From Streptomyces sp. AJS327 (GTDB taxonomy: Bacteria > Actinomycetota > Actinomycetes > Streptomycetales > Streptomycetaceae): a DNA stretch of 64,000 bases. The notes under the pieces are model-generated. The model ran no database searches. It was not told the origin of the DNA and was given only the letters and a program-made list of their open reading frames with translations. Location of the stretch: the NCBI RefSeq assembly GCF_013450295.1, contig NZ_SKBR01000002.1:1264501-1328500 (forward strand), given 5' to 3'. The translations under genes and the position numbers were made by a program. This document shows positions 34,578-43,633 of the stretch, one piece after another; positions within the stretch are counted from its first letter, which is position 1, and every line of letters begins with the position of its first letter.

Positions 34578-34784
34578 TCAGTCGGAGGGGGACCAGGTCT
34601 CCGGGCCGCCGCCGCGCCATTCGATGAGGGGGCCGCCGAGGTCGACCTCGGTGGGGTCGAGGCCGGCGCGGCGCAGGAACTCCAGCACGTCGGTCACGTT
34701 GTAGGCCAGGCCGAGGATGAGGCCGTCCGCCCGCACCCGGCGGGCGCCCTGTTCGTCAGGTGGGTACACGGTGACCGGTGCCAT
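34578..34784 (-). CDS. small conserved hypothetical protein
   Basis: A 68-residue soluble protein without recognisable motif, starting MAPVTVYPP and ending in a tryptophan-rich WRGGGPETW tail. Codon use has the strong third-position GC bias of real Streptomyces genes, and the composition (balanced acidic and hydrophobic residues) is protein-like. The next upstream gene on this strand, a methyltransferase, ends about 100 bases away, so they could share a transcript. Function unknown. Confidence 0.65.
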   Translation of the reverse strand: MAPVTVYPPDEQGARRVRADGLILGLAYNVTDVLEFLRRAGLDPTEVDLGGPLIEWRGGGPETWSPSD

Positions 34785-34885
34785 GGGCCCACCGTGCGCC
34801 CGCGCCGGGCGCCGCGCATCCCGGGCGCCGCCACCCGGGCGTACGGCCGCGCGTCCCGGGGCCCCGTGGGGGCCGGGCGGCCGCT

Positions 34886-35584
34886 TCAGCGCTTGACGCA
34901 GAGGTAGGAGCCGAAGACCCGGTGCTCGTAGCGCACGTCGAGGATGTCGAAACCGGCCTGGTCCAGCATGGGTTCGAGCAGCCAGCGGAAGGTGCTGTAC
35001 TCGGTGCGGACGTGGGTGGCCAGGTCCTCGACGGTGTAGCCGGTGGCGGGGTCGGGGTGGGCCTGCCGCAGCCAGTCGTCCAGCAGCGGCTCCGCCTCGG
35101 TGGGCTGGACGTCGTAGATCAGGTCGCGGAGGCGGAGCAGGCCGCCGGGCCGCAGCGTCGCGGCGAGCCGGGTCAGGGCGAGCGCCTTCCAGAAGTCGGG
35201 CAGCTGGTGGAGGGCGTGCCGGCTGAAGACGGCGTCGGCCGGTGGCCCCTCGTGCGTGTAGGAGAGGAATCCGGCGGCCACGCACTCCAGCCGGTCCAGC
35301 CCCTCCTCCTCGGCGCGGGCGCGGAGCGCGGCCCGCATCGCGGGGGAGATCTCGACGGCCACCACCCGGCCGAAGCGCCGGGCCGCCCGCAGCGCGAACT
35401 GGCCGGTTCCGGCGCCGACGTCGAGCACCGTCGCGGTGTGGTCCAGGCCGTGGGCGGCGAGCAGGTCGAGGTCCTCCGACGGGTCGGGGTAGCCCTGTTT
35501 CCGGTCGAATCCGGTGACGAAGTCCGGGGTGAGGTGTTCGGGGCCCGCGTGGGCGAGTTCGTCGAGCATCCAGTCGTTCCGCAT
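34886..35584 (-). CDS. class I SAM-dependent methyltransferase
   Basis: A 232-residue Rossmann-fold methyltransferase. Motif I is VLDVGAGTGQF (about residues 51-61). The acidic residue at the end of strand 2 is in VVAVEIS, and the PADAVFSRHALHQLPDFWKA segment holds motifs II and III. The C-terminal half (EPMLDQAGFDILDVRYEH) suggests a small-molecule rather than nucleic acid substrate. The acceptor cannot be told from sequence. The ATG is the first start before conserved sequence. It is divergent from the ROK regulator. Confidence 0.87.
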   Translation of the reverse strand: MRNDWMLDELAHAGPEHLTPDFVTGFDRKQGYPDPSEDLDLLAAHGLDHTATVLDVGAGTGQFALRAARRFGRVVAVEISPAMRAALRARAEEEGLDRLECVAAGFLSYTHEGPPADAVFSRHALHQLPDFWKALALTRLAATLRPGGLLRLRDLIYDVQPTEAEPLLDDWLRQAHPDPATGYTVEDLATHVRTEYSTFRWLLEPMLDQAGFDILDVRYEHRVFGSYLCVKR

Positions 35585-35727
35585 CCGCGCATTCTGGCAG
35601 CGTCACCCCCCCGTGAGCAGGTGGGTTTTCCGTGCCGGGGGCGGGTGCGGCGGCGGGCTCCGCCGGGCGGGGCGGGGGAGGGGGAGGAGGCCACGGAGTG
35701 GGGGAAGATTCACTTTGTCCTCTCACG

Positions 35728-35763
35728 GGAAAAAGTCTGATCGATTCCCGCACGACTTCTTCC
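35728..35763. promoter_or_regulatory. candidate ROK operator: interrupted inverted repeat GGAAAAAGTC...GACTTCTTCC
   Basis: In an AT-rich island, GGAAAAAGTC and GACTTCTTCC face each other across 16 bases with 9 of 10 positions complementary. The site ends 74 bases before the GTG of the ROK gene. Its position and AT-rich arms suit autoregulation by that repressor. The same sequence lies in the divergent promoter of the methyltransferase. Confidence 0.5.
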
Positions 35764-35837
35764 CAGCTCTTCCGGCCGCTGCTACGTTCCCCGTGACGTT
35801 CCGGTCCGGATGCCGACGTGCGGCGGGAGGGGTAGCG

Positions 35838-37028
35838 GTGAGGCGCATGACTGCTCGTCCCGGCAACGCGCACCAGGCGCGGCTGCTCCGCCTGTTGCGG
35901 GACGGCGGGCCCAACTCCCGTGCGGCGCTGGGTGATCGGGTGCGTCTCTCGCGTTCCAAGCTGGCGGTCGAGGTGGACCGGCTCCTGGAGACCGGGCTGG
36001 TGGTCGCCGACGGGCTGGCCGCCTCCCGGGGCGGCCGTCGATCGCACAACGTGCGGCTGGCGCCCCAACTCCGCTTCCTGGGTGTGGACATCGGCGCGAC
36101 CTCCATCGATGTGGCCGTCACCGGGCCGGAGTTGGAGATTCTCGGTCACCTCACCCAGCCGATGGACGTACGGGAGGGGCCGGTCGCCGTCTTCGACCAG
36201 GTGCTCGCCATGGTGGCGAAGCTCCGCGACTCCGGGGTGGCCGAGGGGTTCGACGGCGCCGGTGTCGGCGTGCCGGGGCCGGTCCGGTTCCCCGAGGGTG
36301 TGCCGGTGGCCCCGCCGATCATGCCGGGGTGGGACGGCTTCCCCGTCCGTGAGGTGCTGGGCCAGGAACTCGGCTGCCCGGTGATGGTGGACAACGACGT
36401 GAACCTCATGGCCATGGGGGAGATGCAGGCTGGAGTCGCGCGCTCGGTACGGGACTTCTTCTGCGTCAAGATCGGGACCGGTATCGGCTGCGGTGTGGTC
36501 GTCGGCGGTGAGGTCCACCGGGGCACCACGGGCAGCGCCGGCGACATCGGGCACATCCGGGTGGTGACCGACGGCAGGCAGTGCGCCTGCGGCAACCGGG
36601 GCTGCCTGGAGGCGTACTTCGGGGGCGCGGCGCTCGCCCGGGACGCCGAGTCGGCGGCGAGGGACGGCCGTTCGGCCGAACTGGCCACCCGGCTGGAGAG
36701 CGCCGGCCGCCTCAGCGCCCCCGACGTGGCCGCCGCCGCCTCGGCGGGAGACGCGGCGGCGCTGGACCTCATCCGGGAGGGCGGCGCCCGGGTGGGGCAG
36801 GTCATCGCGGGGCTGGTCAGCTTCTTCAACCCGGCGCTGGTGGTGATCGGCGGCGGGGTCACCGGCCTCGGGCACAATCTCCTGGCCAGCGTCCGCACCC
36901 AGGTCTACCGCCAGTCGCTGCCGCTGGCGACCGGCAATCTGCCCATCGTTCTCGGTGAGTTGGGGCAGGTGGCGGGGGTGACCGGCGCCGCCCGGCTCAT
37001 CACCGACCACCTGTACTCGCCCGCCTGA
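35838..37028 (+). CDS. ROK family transcriptional regulator
   Basis: A 396-residue repressor-type ROK protein. The N-terminal winged helix-turn-helix (about 14-65) has SRAALGDRVRLSRSKLAVEVDRL. It is followed by the sugar-kinase-like fold with GVDIGATSID, MVDNDVNLMA, GTGIGCGVV and the zinc motif CACGNRGC near residue 250. The GTG was chosen because GGGAGGGG ends 5 bases before it; an ATG three codons later is possible. It heads an RbsABC-type importer with sugar-oxidising enzymes and most likely represses that locus until the imported sugar or its derivative binds. Confidence 0.9.
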   Translation: MRRMTARPGNAHQARLLRLLRDGGPNSRAALGDRVRLSRSKLAVEVDRLLETGLVVADGLAASRGGRRSHNVRLAPQLRFLGVDIGATSIDVAVTGPELEILGHLTQPMDVREGPVAVFDQVLAMVAKLRDSGVAEGFDGAGVGVPGPVRFPEGVPVAPPIMPGWDGFPVREVLGQELGCPVMVDNDVNLMAMGEMQAGVARSVRDFFCVKIGTGIGCGVVVGGEVHRGTTGSAGDIGHIRVVTDGRQCACGNRGCLEAYFGGAALARDAESAARDGRSAELATRLESAGRLSAPDVAAAASAGDAAALDLIREGGARVGQVIAGLVSFFNPALVVIGGGVTGLGHNLLASVRTQVYRQSLPLATGNLPIVLGELGQVAGVTGAARLITDHLYSPA

Positions 37029-37106
37029 CGAACCGCCCGAACCGCCCGGGCGGCCCGCCGGCCGCCCGGGCACCCGGTGCCGCCCCGTGTGGCGGTGCCG
37101 CGGCGC

Positions 37107-37363
37107 ACGGCCCGGCACGATCCGCGTCACCGCACGGCCCGCACCATCGCTCGGCCGCACCATCCGCACCGCTGATCGGCCCCGGCACCATCCGCGCACC
37201 ACCGCGCCGCCCGTTCTCGTGGCGGCGCGCCCTCCGGCACGGCCGCACCTCCCGCACCTCCCGCACCTCGTACCTGCCGCACCGTGAGTTCCGCACCGCC
37301 CGCACGGCTCGTACCGCCCGCACGGCCGGGAACGGCCCGCGACGGCCCGGCACGATCCGCGTC
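37107..37363. repeat. pair of 22-bp direct repeats
   Basis: The 22-mer beginning ACGGCCCGGCACGATCC occurs exactly at 37107-37128 and again at 37342-37363, 235 bases apart, bracketing most of the gap. Such a pair could reflect a past duplication or two binding sites of the ROK protein, though it shows no dyad symmetry. Confidence 0.85.
37243..37269. repeat. 9-bp tandem repeat CCGCACCTC, three copies
   Basis: Three exact head-to-tail copies of CCGCACCTC lie inside the C-rich gap upstream of the importer operon. Confidence 0.9.
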
Positions 37364-37380
37364 GCCGCGTCGCCGCGTCG
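37357..37380. repeat. 8-bp tandem repeat CCGCGTCG, three copies
   Basis: Three exact head-to-tail copies of CCGCGTCG overlap the end of the second 22-bp direct repeat. Confidence 0.9.
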
Positions 37381-37464
37381 CCGCACCCCCGCACCACGGC
37401 CTACGCCGCACCGCGTACCGGCCAACCGCTCTGCCCGTCCTGCCCGTCCGTACGGAGGACCGCG

Positions 37465-39021
37465 ATGGCACCGCTGCTCAGCATGTCCGGCATCACCAAG
37501 TCGTTCCCCGGAGTCCGCGCGCTCGACGGCGTGGACCTGGGGGTGGAGGCGGGCGAGGTGCACTGCCTCCTGGGGCAGAACGGCGCGGGCAAGTCCACCC
37601 TGATCAAGGTGCTGTCCGGCGCGCACCAGCCGGACGCTGGACGGATCGTCTGGCAGGGGCGCGAGGTCCGGCTGAGCACCCCCCTGCGTGCCATGCGGCT
37701 CGGCGTCGCCACCATCTACCAGGAACTGGACCTGGTGGAGCACGTCTCGGTGGCGGAGAACGTCTTCCTCGGGCACGAGGTCGCCACCCGGGGCATCGTC
37801 CGGCCGCGCGCGACGCGGGAGCGGGCGGCGGCGCTGCTGGACCGGCTGGGGCACCCGGAGATCGACCCGGCGACGCCGGTCCGCGAACTCCCGGCCGCCG
37901 CCGCGCAGATCGTCTCCATGGCGCGGGCGCTCTCGCACGACACCCGGCTCATAGTGATGGACGAGCCCTCGGCCGCGCTCGACCCCGACGAGACCGCCAA
38001 CCTCTTCCGGGTGGTGGCCCGGCTGACCTCCGAGGGCGTCGCCGTCGTCTACATCTCCCACCGGCTGGAGGAGATCCGCCGGATCGGCGACCGGGTCTCG
38101 GTGCTCAAGGACGGCCGGGTCGCCGCCCGGGACCTCCCCGCCGCGACCACCCCCACCGCCGACCTGGTCACCCTGATGACCGGGCAGGCCGCGCGGCAGC
38201 CCTTCCCGCCCCGCGCGCCGCTCCCTCCCCAAGCCCCCGCGTCCGGGTCCGATCCCGCGCCCCTGGACCCGGACGCGGGCTCAGCCGAACCGGTGCTGCG
38301 CGCCGAAGGACTCGCCCGCGAGGGGGAGTTCGCCCCGCTCGACCTGGAGCTGCGCCCCGGGGAGATCGTGGGGCTGGCCGGGCTCGTCGGCTCCGGCCGC
38401 TCGGAGATCCTGGAGACGCTGTACGGGGCGCGCCGCCCGACCGCGGGCCGGGTGCTCGTGGACGGGGCGCCGCTGCGCCCCGGGAGCATCCGCGCGGCCG
38501 TCCGCGCGGGCATCGGACTCGCCCCGGAGGAGCGGAAGTCGCAGGCGCTGTTCCTGCTGGAGTCGGTGGTGCGGAACGTCACGGTCTCCGCGCTGCCCCG
38601 CTTCTCCCGTGGCGGCTGGCTGGACTCGCGCGGCGAGCGGGCCGCGGCCGCCGAGCACACCCGGGAACTGGCCCTGAGCCCGGACGATCCGGAGCGCCCG
38701 GTGCGCACGCTGTCCGGCGGCAACCAGCAGAAGGCGGTGCTGGCGCGCTGGCTGCTGCGCGGCTGCCGGGTGCTGCTGCTGGACGAGCCGACGCGCGGCG
38801 TCGACGTGGGCGCCCGGGCCGAGTTGTACGCCGTGATCCGCCGTCTCGCGGACTCCGGCGTCTGTGTCCTGCTCGTCTCCAGCGACCTGCCCGAGGTGCT
38901 CGGCCTCGCGGACCGGGTGCTGGTGCTGCGCGAGGGACGTGTCGTACACACCGCGCCCGCCCGGCGGCTCGACGAGCGCCGGGTGCTGGACCTGGTCATG
39001 GAAGGGAGCGCCTCGTGCTGA
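37465..39021 (+). CDS. sugar ABC transporter ATPase, RbsA type (two ABC domains)
   Basis: A 518-residue double ATPase of the CUT2 (ribose/simple sugar) class. The first domain has Walker A GQNGAGKST (residues 37-45), a degenerate signature (LPAAAAQ) and the Walker B region VMDEPSAALD. The second has a modified P-loop GLVGSGRSE, a full LSGGNQQK signature (about residue 416) and LLLDEPTRGVD. A Pro-rich linker of about 30 residues joins them, which is normal for this class. It overlaps the permease gene by 7 bases. It powers uptake of a monosaccharide or a small glycoside-derived sugar. Confidence 0.93.
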   Translation: MAPLLSMSGITKSFPGVRALDGVDLGVEAGEVHCLLGQNGAGKSTLIKVLSGAHQPDAGRIVWQGREVRLSTPLRAMRLGVATIYQELDLVEHVSVAENVFLGHEVATRGIVRPRATRERAAALLDRLGHPEIDPATPVRELPAAAAQIVSMARALSHDTRLIVMDEPSAALDPDETANLFRVVARLTSEGVAVVYISHRLEEIRRIGDRVSVLKDGRVAARDLPAATTPTADLVTLMTGQAARQPFPPRAPLPPQAPASGSDPAPLDPDAGSAEPVLRAEGLAREGEFAPLDLELRPGEIVGLAGLVGSGRSEILETLYGARRPTAGRVLVDGAPLRPGSIRAAVRAGIGLAPEERKSQALFLLESVVRNVTVSALPRFSRGGWLDSRGERAAAAEHTRELALSPDDPERPVRTLSGGNQQKAVLARWLLRGCRVLLLDEPTRGVDVGARAELYAVIRRLADSGVCVLLVSSDLPEVLGLADRVLVLREGRVVHTAPARRLDERRVLDLVMEGSASC

Positions 39022-40022
39022 GTCCGCCCAGCGCCGACGCGGCGAAGGAGCCCGCGCCGCCGCCGTCCCCGCGCCGCCTCCGGGCCGCGCCCCGGCTCGA
39101 CCCGCTGCACCTGTCGTTGCTCGGGGTCCTCGCGGTGCTCGCCGCCGTCGGCGCGCTCACCACGCCGGACGAGTTCCTGAGCACGGACAACATGCAGCTG
39201 ATCCTGACCCAGGCCTCGGTGATCGGGGTGGTGACCGTCGGGGTCACCTTCGTGATCATCGGGGGCGGGATCGACCTCTCGGTGGGCGCGATCGTCGCGC
39301 TGGCCTCGGTGTGGGCCACCACCGTGGCCACCCAGGACCTGGGCCTCGGCGGGATGCTGATGTGCGCGGTGCTGGTGGGGCTGGGCTGCGGGCTGGTCAA
39401 CGGGCTGCTGATCGCGTACGGCCCGATGGTGCCGTTCATCGCCACCCTCGCCATGCTCGCCTCGGCGCGCGGACTCGCTCTCCAGATCAGCGACGGCAAG
39501 ACCCAGGTGGTCACCGTGGACGCGGTCCTCGACCTGGGTGTCCCCGACTCCTACGTGCTCGGGGTGCCGCCGCTGGTCATCGTGTTCGCGGTGGTGGCTG
39601 CCCTCGGCTGGCTGCTGCTGAACCGGACGACCTTCGGCCGCCGCACGGTCGCGGTGGGCGGCAACCCGGAGGCGTCACGGCTGGCCGGGATCGCGGTGCG
39701 GCGCCAGCGGCTGATGCTCTACCTGCTGTCCGGGCTCTGCTGCGGAATCGCCGCCTTCATGCTCGTGGTGCTGACCGGCTCCGGCCAGAACACCAACGGA
39801 AACCTCTACGAACTCGACGCCATCGCCGCCGCGATCATCGGCGGCACGCTGCTCAGCGGCGGCCGGGGCACTCTCACCGGTTCGGTGCTCGGCGTCCTCG
39901 TCTTCACCACCATCACCAACCTGTTCGCCCTCAACAACCTCCAGAGCGACGTCCAGCAGATCGCCAAGGGGGCGATCATCGTCGCCGCCGTCCTGGTCCA
40001 GAAGGGTCGTACGACGTCATGA
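39015..40022 (+). CDS. sugar ABC transporter permease, RbsC type
   Basis: A 335-residue membrane protein with 8-10 hydrophobic segments. It carries the family motifs GGGIDLSVGAIVAL and AIIGGTLLSGGRGT, which mark the CUT2 permease. The GTG start lies inside the end of the ATPase gene, and the stop overlaps the next ATG by 4 bases. A basic, Pro-rich cytoplasmic N-terminus of about 30 residues precedes the first span. Two copies are expected to form the channel. Confidence 0.93.
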   Translation: MLSPPSADAAKEPAPPPSPRRLRAAPRLDPLHLSLLGVLAVLAAVGALTTPDEFLSTDNMQLILTQASVIGVVTVGVTFVIIGGGIDLSVGAIVALASVWATTVATQDLGLGGMLMCAVLVGLGCGLVNGLLIAYGPMVPFIATLAMLASARGLALQISDGKTQVVTVDAVLDLGVPDSYVLGVPPLVIVFAVVAALGWLLLNRTTFGRRTVAVGGNPEASRLAGIAVRRQRLMLYLLSGLCCGIAAFMLVVLTGSGQNTNGNLYELDAIAAAIIGGTLLSGGRGTLTGSVLGVLVFTTITNLFALNNLQSDVQQIAKGAIIVAAVLVQKGRTTS

Positions 40023-41077
40023 CCGAGAATCCACAGCGCTCCGCGACCTCCCGCAGAAACCTGCTCCTCGGCTCGGCGGCCGGTGCCGCGCTGCTCGCCG
40101 CCGGATGCACGAGCAACGAGAACAACGACGACGGCGCCGACGGCGGCTCCGAGCAGGCCGGGATCGCCGACGACCGGCCCGGCAAGAAGGTGACCATCGG
40201 CTTCGCCGGGCCGCAGGCCGACCACGGCTGGCTGAACGCCATCAACGAGCAGGCGCGGAAGCGGGCCGGGAAGTACGAGGACGTCACCCTGGAGAGCACC
40301 GAGGGCTCCAACGACAACGCCCAGCAGATCGGCCAGATCGAGACGCTGATCAACAAGAAGGTCGACGTGCTGGTGATCCTCCCGGCCGACGGGAAGGCGC
40401 TCACCCAGGTCGGGCTGAAGGCGATGCGGGCGGGCATCCCGGTCGTCAACCTCGACCGGGTCTTCGCCTCGCAGCAGGCCTACCGCTGCTGGATCGGCGG
40501 CGACAACTACGGCATGGGCCTCAACGCGGGCCACTACATCGGGGAGAAGCTCAGAGGGAAGAAGGGCGCGCGGGTGGTGGAGCTGTCCGGGCCGGACAAC
40601 CTGGAGCTGACCAAACAGCGCACCGAGGGCTTCGACGACGCGCTGAAGAACTACCCCAACATCCGGAAGACCGCCCGCCAGGCCGCCGAGTTCACCGTCG
40701 AGTCGGGACAGCGCAAGATGGCCCAACTGCTGCGTGCCGAGACGGAGTTCGACGCGCTCTGGAACCACGACGACGACCAGGGCGTGGGCGCCGAGCGCGC
40801 CATCAGGCAGGCGGGCCGCGACGAGTTCCTGATGGTCGGCGGCGCCGGTTCGAAGCGCGCCATGCGGGCCATCAAGAAGGACGACGGCGTGCTGAAGGCC
40901 ACCGTGCTCTACCCGCCGACCATGGCCGCCTCCGCGATCGACCTGGCCCGCGCCCTCGGCCAGGGCAAGGGGGTGGGCGGACTCGCGGAGTTCGAGATCC
41001 CCGCCTCGCTGACCCTCTACTCCGCCGTCGTCACCAAGGAGAACGTCGACGAGTACCTGCCCGTCGGCTTCACGTGA
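40019..41077 (+). CDS. sugar ABC transporter substrate-binding lipoprotein, RbsB type
   Basis: A 352-residue periplasmic-binding-protein-like lipoprotein. The N-terminus combines a twin-arginine motif (SRRNLLLG) with a lipobox LAAGC, so it is probably exported folded through Tat and then lipid-anchored. The mature part is a type I sugar-binding fold with TIGFAGPQADHGW, QIGQIETLINKKVDVLVILPAD and WNHDDDQGVGA. The ATGA overlap couples it to the permease. The fold binds monosaccharides or similar small polar ligands. The ligand here is probably the product of the secreted enzymes encoded downstream. Confidence 0.92.
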   Translation: MTENPQRSATSRRNLLLGSAAGAALLAAGCTSNENNDDGADGGSEQAGIADDRPGKKVTIGFAGPQADHGWLNAINEQARKRAGKYEDVTLESTEGSNDNAQQIGQIETLINKKVDVLVILPADGKALTQVGLKAMRAGIPVVNLDRVFASQQAYRCWIGGDNYGMGLNAGHYIGEKLRGKKGARVVELSGPDNLELTKQRTEGFDDALKNYPNIRKTARQAAEFTVESGQRKMAQLLRAETEFDALWNHDDDQGVGAERAIRQAGRDEFLMVGGAGSKRAMRAIKKDDGVLKATVLYPPTMAASAIDLARALGQGKGVGGLAEFEIPASLTLYSAVVTKENVDEYLPVGFT

Positions 41078-41162
41078 CGGTCCCGGCCCCGCGATCCACC
41101 CGCAGCACCCCGCGCCGACTGGCCCGGTCGGCGTCCGCGCGTCCCCGAGAGGGAGGAGCCTC

Positions 41163-42341
41163 ATGCCGTACGACAGCACAGTGCCCACCGCCGCCCCCAC
41201 CATCGGTGTCGGGATGGTCGGCTACGCCTTCATGGGGGCGGCGCACTCGCAGGGCTGGCGGACCGTCAGCCGGGTCTTCGACCTGCCGCTGCGCCCCGTC
41301 ATGGCGGCCGTCTGCGGCCGGGACGGCGACGGGGTGCGGGCGGCGGCCGAACGGCTGGGCTGGGGCGCGGCCGAGACCGACTGGCGGCGGCTGATCGCCC
41401 GGGACGACGTGCAGCTGGTGGACATCTGCACCCCGGGCGAGAGCCACGCCGAGATCGCCGTCGCCGCGCTGGAGGCGGGCAAGCACGTGCTGTGCGAGAA
41501 GCCGCTCGCCAACACCGTCGCCGAGGCGGAGGCGATGGCGGCGGCGGCCCGATCGGCCCGCCTGCGGGGCCGGTTGGCGATGGTGGGTTTCAACTACCGC
41601 CGCACACCGGCACTGGCGCTGGCCCGGCGGCTGGTGGCCAAGGGCAGGCTGGGCGCCATCCGGCACGTGCGGGTGAGCTACCTCCAGGACTGGCTGGTCG
41701 ACCCGGACTTCCCGCTGACCTGGCGGCTGCGCCGGGAGCGCGCTGGCTCGGGGGCGCTCGGCGACCTCGGGGCGCACGCCGTGGACATCGCGCAGCACCT
41801 GGTGGGGGCACCGCTCACCGGCGTCTCGGCGCAGACCGAGACCTTCGTGCACGAGCGGCCCCTGCCGGTGCCGGGCGAGTCGACCGGCGAGGTCACCGTC
41901 GACGACGCGGCGCTGTTCACCGGCCGGTTCGCTTCCGGCGCCCTCGCCTCCTTCGAGGTGAGCCGCGTCGCCGCCGGACGCAAGAACGCGCTGCGGGTGG
42001 AGCTGAACGGCACCGGCGGGTCGGTCGGTTTCGACCTGGAGCGGCTCAACGAGCTGTACTTCCACGACCACTCCGACCCGGCCGACGAGTCGGGCTTCCG
42101 CCGGATCCTCGTCACCGAACAGAGCCATCCGTACCTGGAGGCGTGGTGGCCGCCCGGCCACGCCCTCGGCTACGAGCACACCTTCACCCACCAGGCCCGG
42201 GACCTGCTGCGCGCCATCGCCACCGGCGCCGACCCCGAACCGTCCTTCGCCGACGGCCTCCAGGTGCAGCGGGTGCTCGCGGCGGTCGAGGAGAGCGCGG
42301 GGCGCAACGCCGTGCTGACCTCCGTCCCCGGGCCGGGCTGA
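41163..42341 (+). CDS. Gfo/Idh/MocA family oxidoreductase
   Basis: A 392-residue NAD(P)-dependent dehydrogenase. The N-terminal Rossmann fold has GVGMVGYAFMGAAHS, and the EKPLANT motif (catalytic-site Lys) lies near residue 115. The C-terminal sheet domain has GSGALGDLGAHAVDIAQ with the conserved D-x3-H pair. GGGAGGAG precedes the ATG. Members oxidise or reduce a sugar or inositol carbon, often C3 of glucosides. In this locus, with an importer, an isomerase and a secreted ThuA-DUF1080 protein, oxidation or re-reduction at C3 of a sugar is the best guess. Confidence 0.9.
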   Translation: MPYDSTVPTAAPTIGVGMVGYAFMGAAHSQGWRTVSRVFDLPLRPVMAAVCGRDGDGVRAAAERLGWGAAETDWRRLIARDDVQLVDICTPGESHAEIAVAALEAGKHVLCEKPLANTVAEAEAMAAAARSARLRGRLAMVGFNYRRTPALALARRLVAKGRLGAIRHVRVSYLQDWLVDPDFPLTWRLRRERAGSGALGDLGAHAVDIAQHLVGAPLTGVSAQTETFVHERPLPVPGESTGEVTVDDAALFTGRFASGALASFEVSRVAAGRKNALRVELNGTGGSVGFDLERLNELYFHDHSDPADESGFRRILVTEQSHPYLEAWWPPGHALGYEHTFTHQARDLLRAIATGADPEPSFADGLQVQRVLAAVEESAGRNAVLTSVPGPG

Positions 42342-42423
42342 CCGGAACCCGGCGGCCCGCCGTGCTTGGGGCCGCCCCGACGCACCGTGCCACCGAACCA
42401 CCTCACACCCCACGGAGTACCGT

Positions 42424-43422
42424 ATGCCCCGACAGTTCACCCTGTTCACCGGACAGTGGGCGGACCTGCCCCTGGAGGAGGTCTGCCGCCTGGCCCGCGA
42501 CTTCGGCTACGACGGACTCGAACTCGCCTGCTGGGGCGACCACTTCGAGGTGCCCCGGGCGCTGAACGAACCCGGCTACGTCGCCGGGCGGCTCGCGCTG
42601 CTGGAGCGGTACGGGCTGCGGTGCTGGGCCGTCTCCAACCACCTGGTCGGCCAGGCCGTCTGCGACCACCCCGTCGACGAGCGGCACCAGGCCATCCTGC
42701 CCGCGCGGATCTGGGGCGACGGCGACCCCGAGGGGGTGCGGCGGCGCGCCGCCACCGAGCTGTGCGACACCGCGCGGGCCGCCGCCGCGCTCGGGGTGCG
42801 CACCGTCGTCGGCTTCACCGGCTCCTCGATCTGGCATCTGGTGGCGATGTTCCCGCCGGTGCCGCCCGGCATGGTGGAGCGGGGCTACGAGGACTTCGCG
42901 GAGCGCTGGAACCCGATCCTGGACGTGTTCGACGCGGAGGGGGTGCGCTTCGCGCACGAGGTGCACCCCGGGGAGATCGCCTACGACTACTGGACGACCC
43001 GGCGGGCGCTCGACGCGCTCGGTGAACGCCCCGCCTTCGGGCTGAACTTCGACCCGAGCCACTTCGTCTGGCAGGACCTGGATCCGGCCACCTTCCTCTA
43101 CGACTACCGGGACCGGATCTACCACGTCGACTGCAAGGAGGCCCGCAAGCGGCTGGACGGGCGCAACGGGCGCCTCGGCTCCCACCTTCCCTGGGGCGAC
43201 CCGCGGCGCGGCTGGGACTTCGTCTCCGCCGGGCACGGCGACGTCGCCTGGGAGGACGTGTTCCGGATGCTCCACTCCATCGGCTACGACGGACCCGTCT
43301 CCGTCGAGTGGGAGGACCCCGGGATGGACCGGCTCCGCGGCGCCCCGGAGGCGCTCCGCCGCCTGCGGGCGTACGACTACGACCCGCCCACCTCCTCCTT
43401 CGACGCCGCCTTCAGCAGCTAG
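42424..43422 (+). CDS. sugar phosphate isomerase/epimerase (xylose isomerase-like TIM barrel)
   Basis: A 332-residue TIM-barrel protein of the AP endonuclease 2/xylose isomerase-like family. Typical strand ends are FGYDGLELACWGDHF, VRFAHEVHPGEIAYDYW, FGLNFDPSHFVWQ and YHVDCKEA, and these provide the Glu/Asp/His metal ligands. The final VSVEWEDP carries the last Glu. GGAG lies 8 bases before the ATG. It sits 82 bases after the oxidoreductase. In 3-keto-sugar pathways such barrels isomerise or cleave the oxidised sugar. A strong terminator follows. Confidence 0.9.
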   Translation: MPRQFTLFTGQWADLPLEEVCRLARDFGYDGLELACWGDHFEVPRALNEPGYVAGRLALLERYGLRCWAVSNHLVGQAVCDHPVDERHQAILPARIWGDGDPEGVRRRAATELCDTARAAAALGVRTVVGFTGSSIWHLVAMFPPVPPGMVERGYEDFAERWNPILDVFDAEGVRFAHEVHPGEIAYDYWTTRRALDALGERPAFGLNFDPSHFVWQDLDPATFLYDYRDRIYHVDCKEARKRLDGRNGRLGSHLPWGDPRRGWDFVSAGHGDVAWEDVFRMLHSIGYDGPVSVEWEDPGMDRLRGAPEALRRLRAYDYDPPTSSFDAAFSS

Positions 43423-43435
43423 CCCGCCCGGCCAC

Positions 43436-43460
43436 CGGGCCCGGGCTCCGCCCGGGCCCG
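43436..43460 (+). terminator. hairpin terminator after the isomerase gene
   Basis: Perfect 11-bp arms CGGGCCCGGGC and GCCCGGGCCCG with a 3-base loop lie 13 bases after the stop codon. They separate the importer/enzyme operon from the secreted enzyme genes. Confidence 0.85.
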
Positions 43461-43633
43461 TCCCGGCGGCCCACCCGCCACCGCACGCCGCACCACCCAC
43501 GCGCCCCGTCCCACGTGTCATGCCCAGCACGCCACGCACCACCGGCACCACGGTCACGCGCCGTGCCCTCCACACACGGCGTCGCGAACGGCGAACTCAG
43601 CACTGACCGTTACCCCTTCTCAGGAGGACACGC

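Larger units (their letters stand above)
37029..37464. other. intergenic region with several short repeats before the ABC operon
   Basis: This 436-base C-rich gap has no gene. It is built from CCGCACC-like words and contains a 22-bp direct repeat, a 9-bp triplet array and an 8-bp triplet array (listed separately). The operon promoter must lie here, but no hexamers stand out. TACGGAGGACCGCG before the ATG of the ATPase is a good ribosome binding site. Confidence 0.55.
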
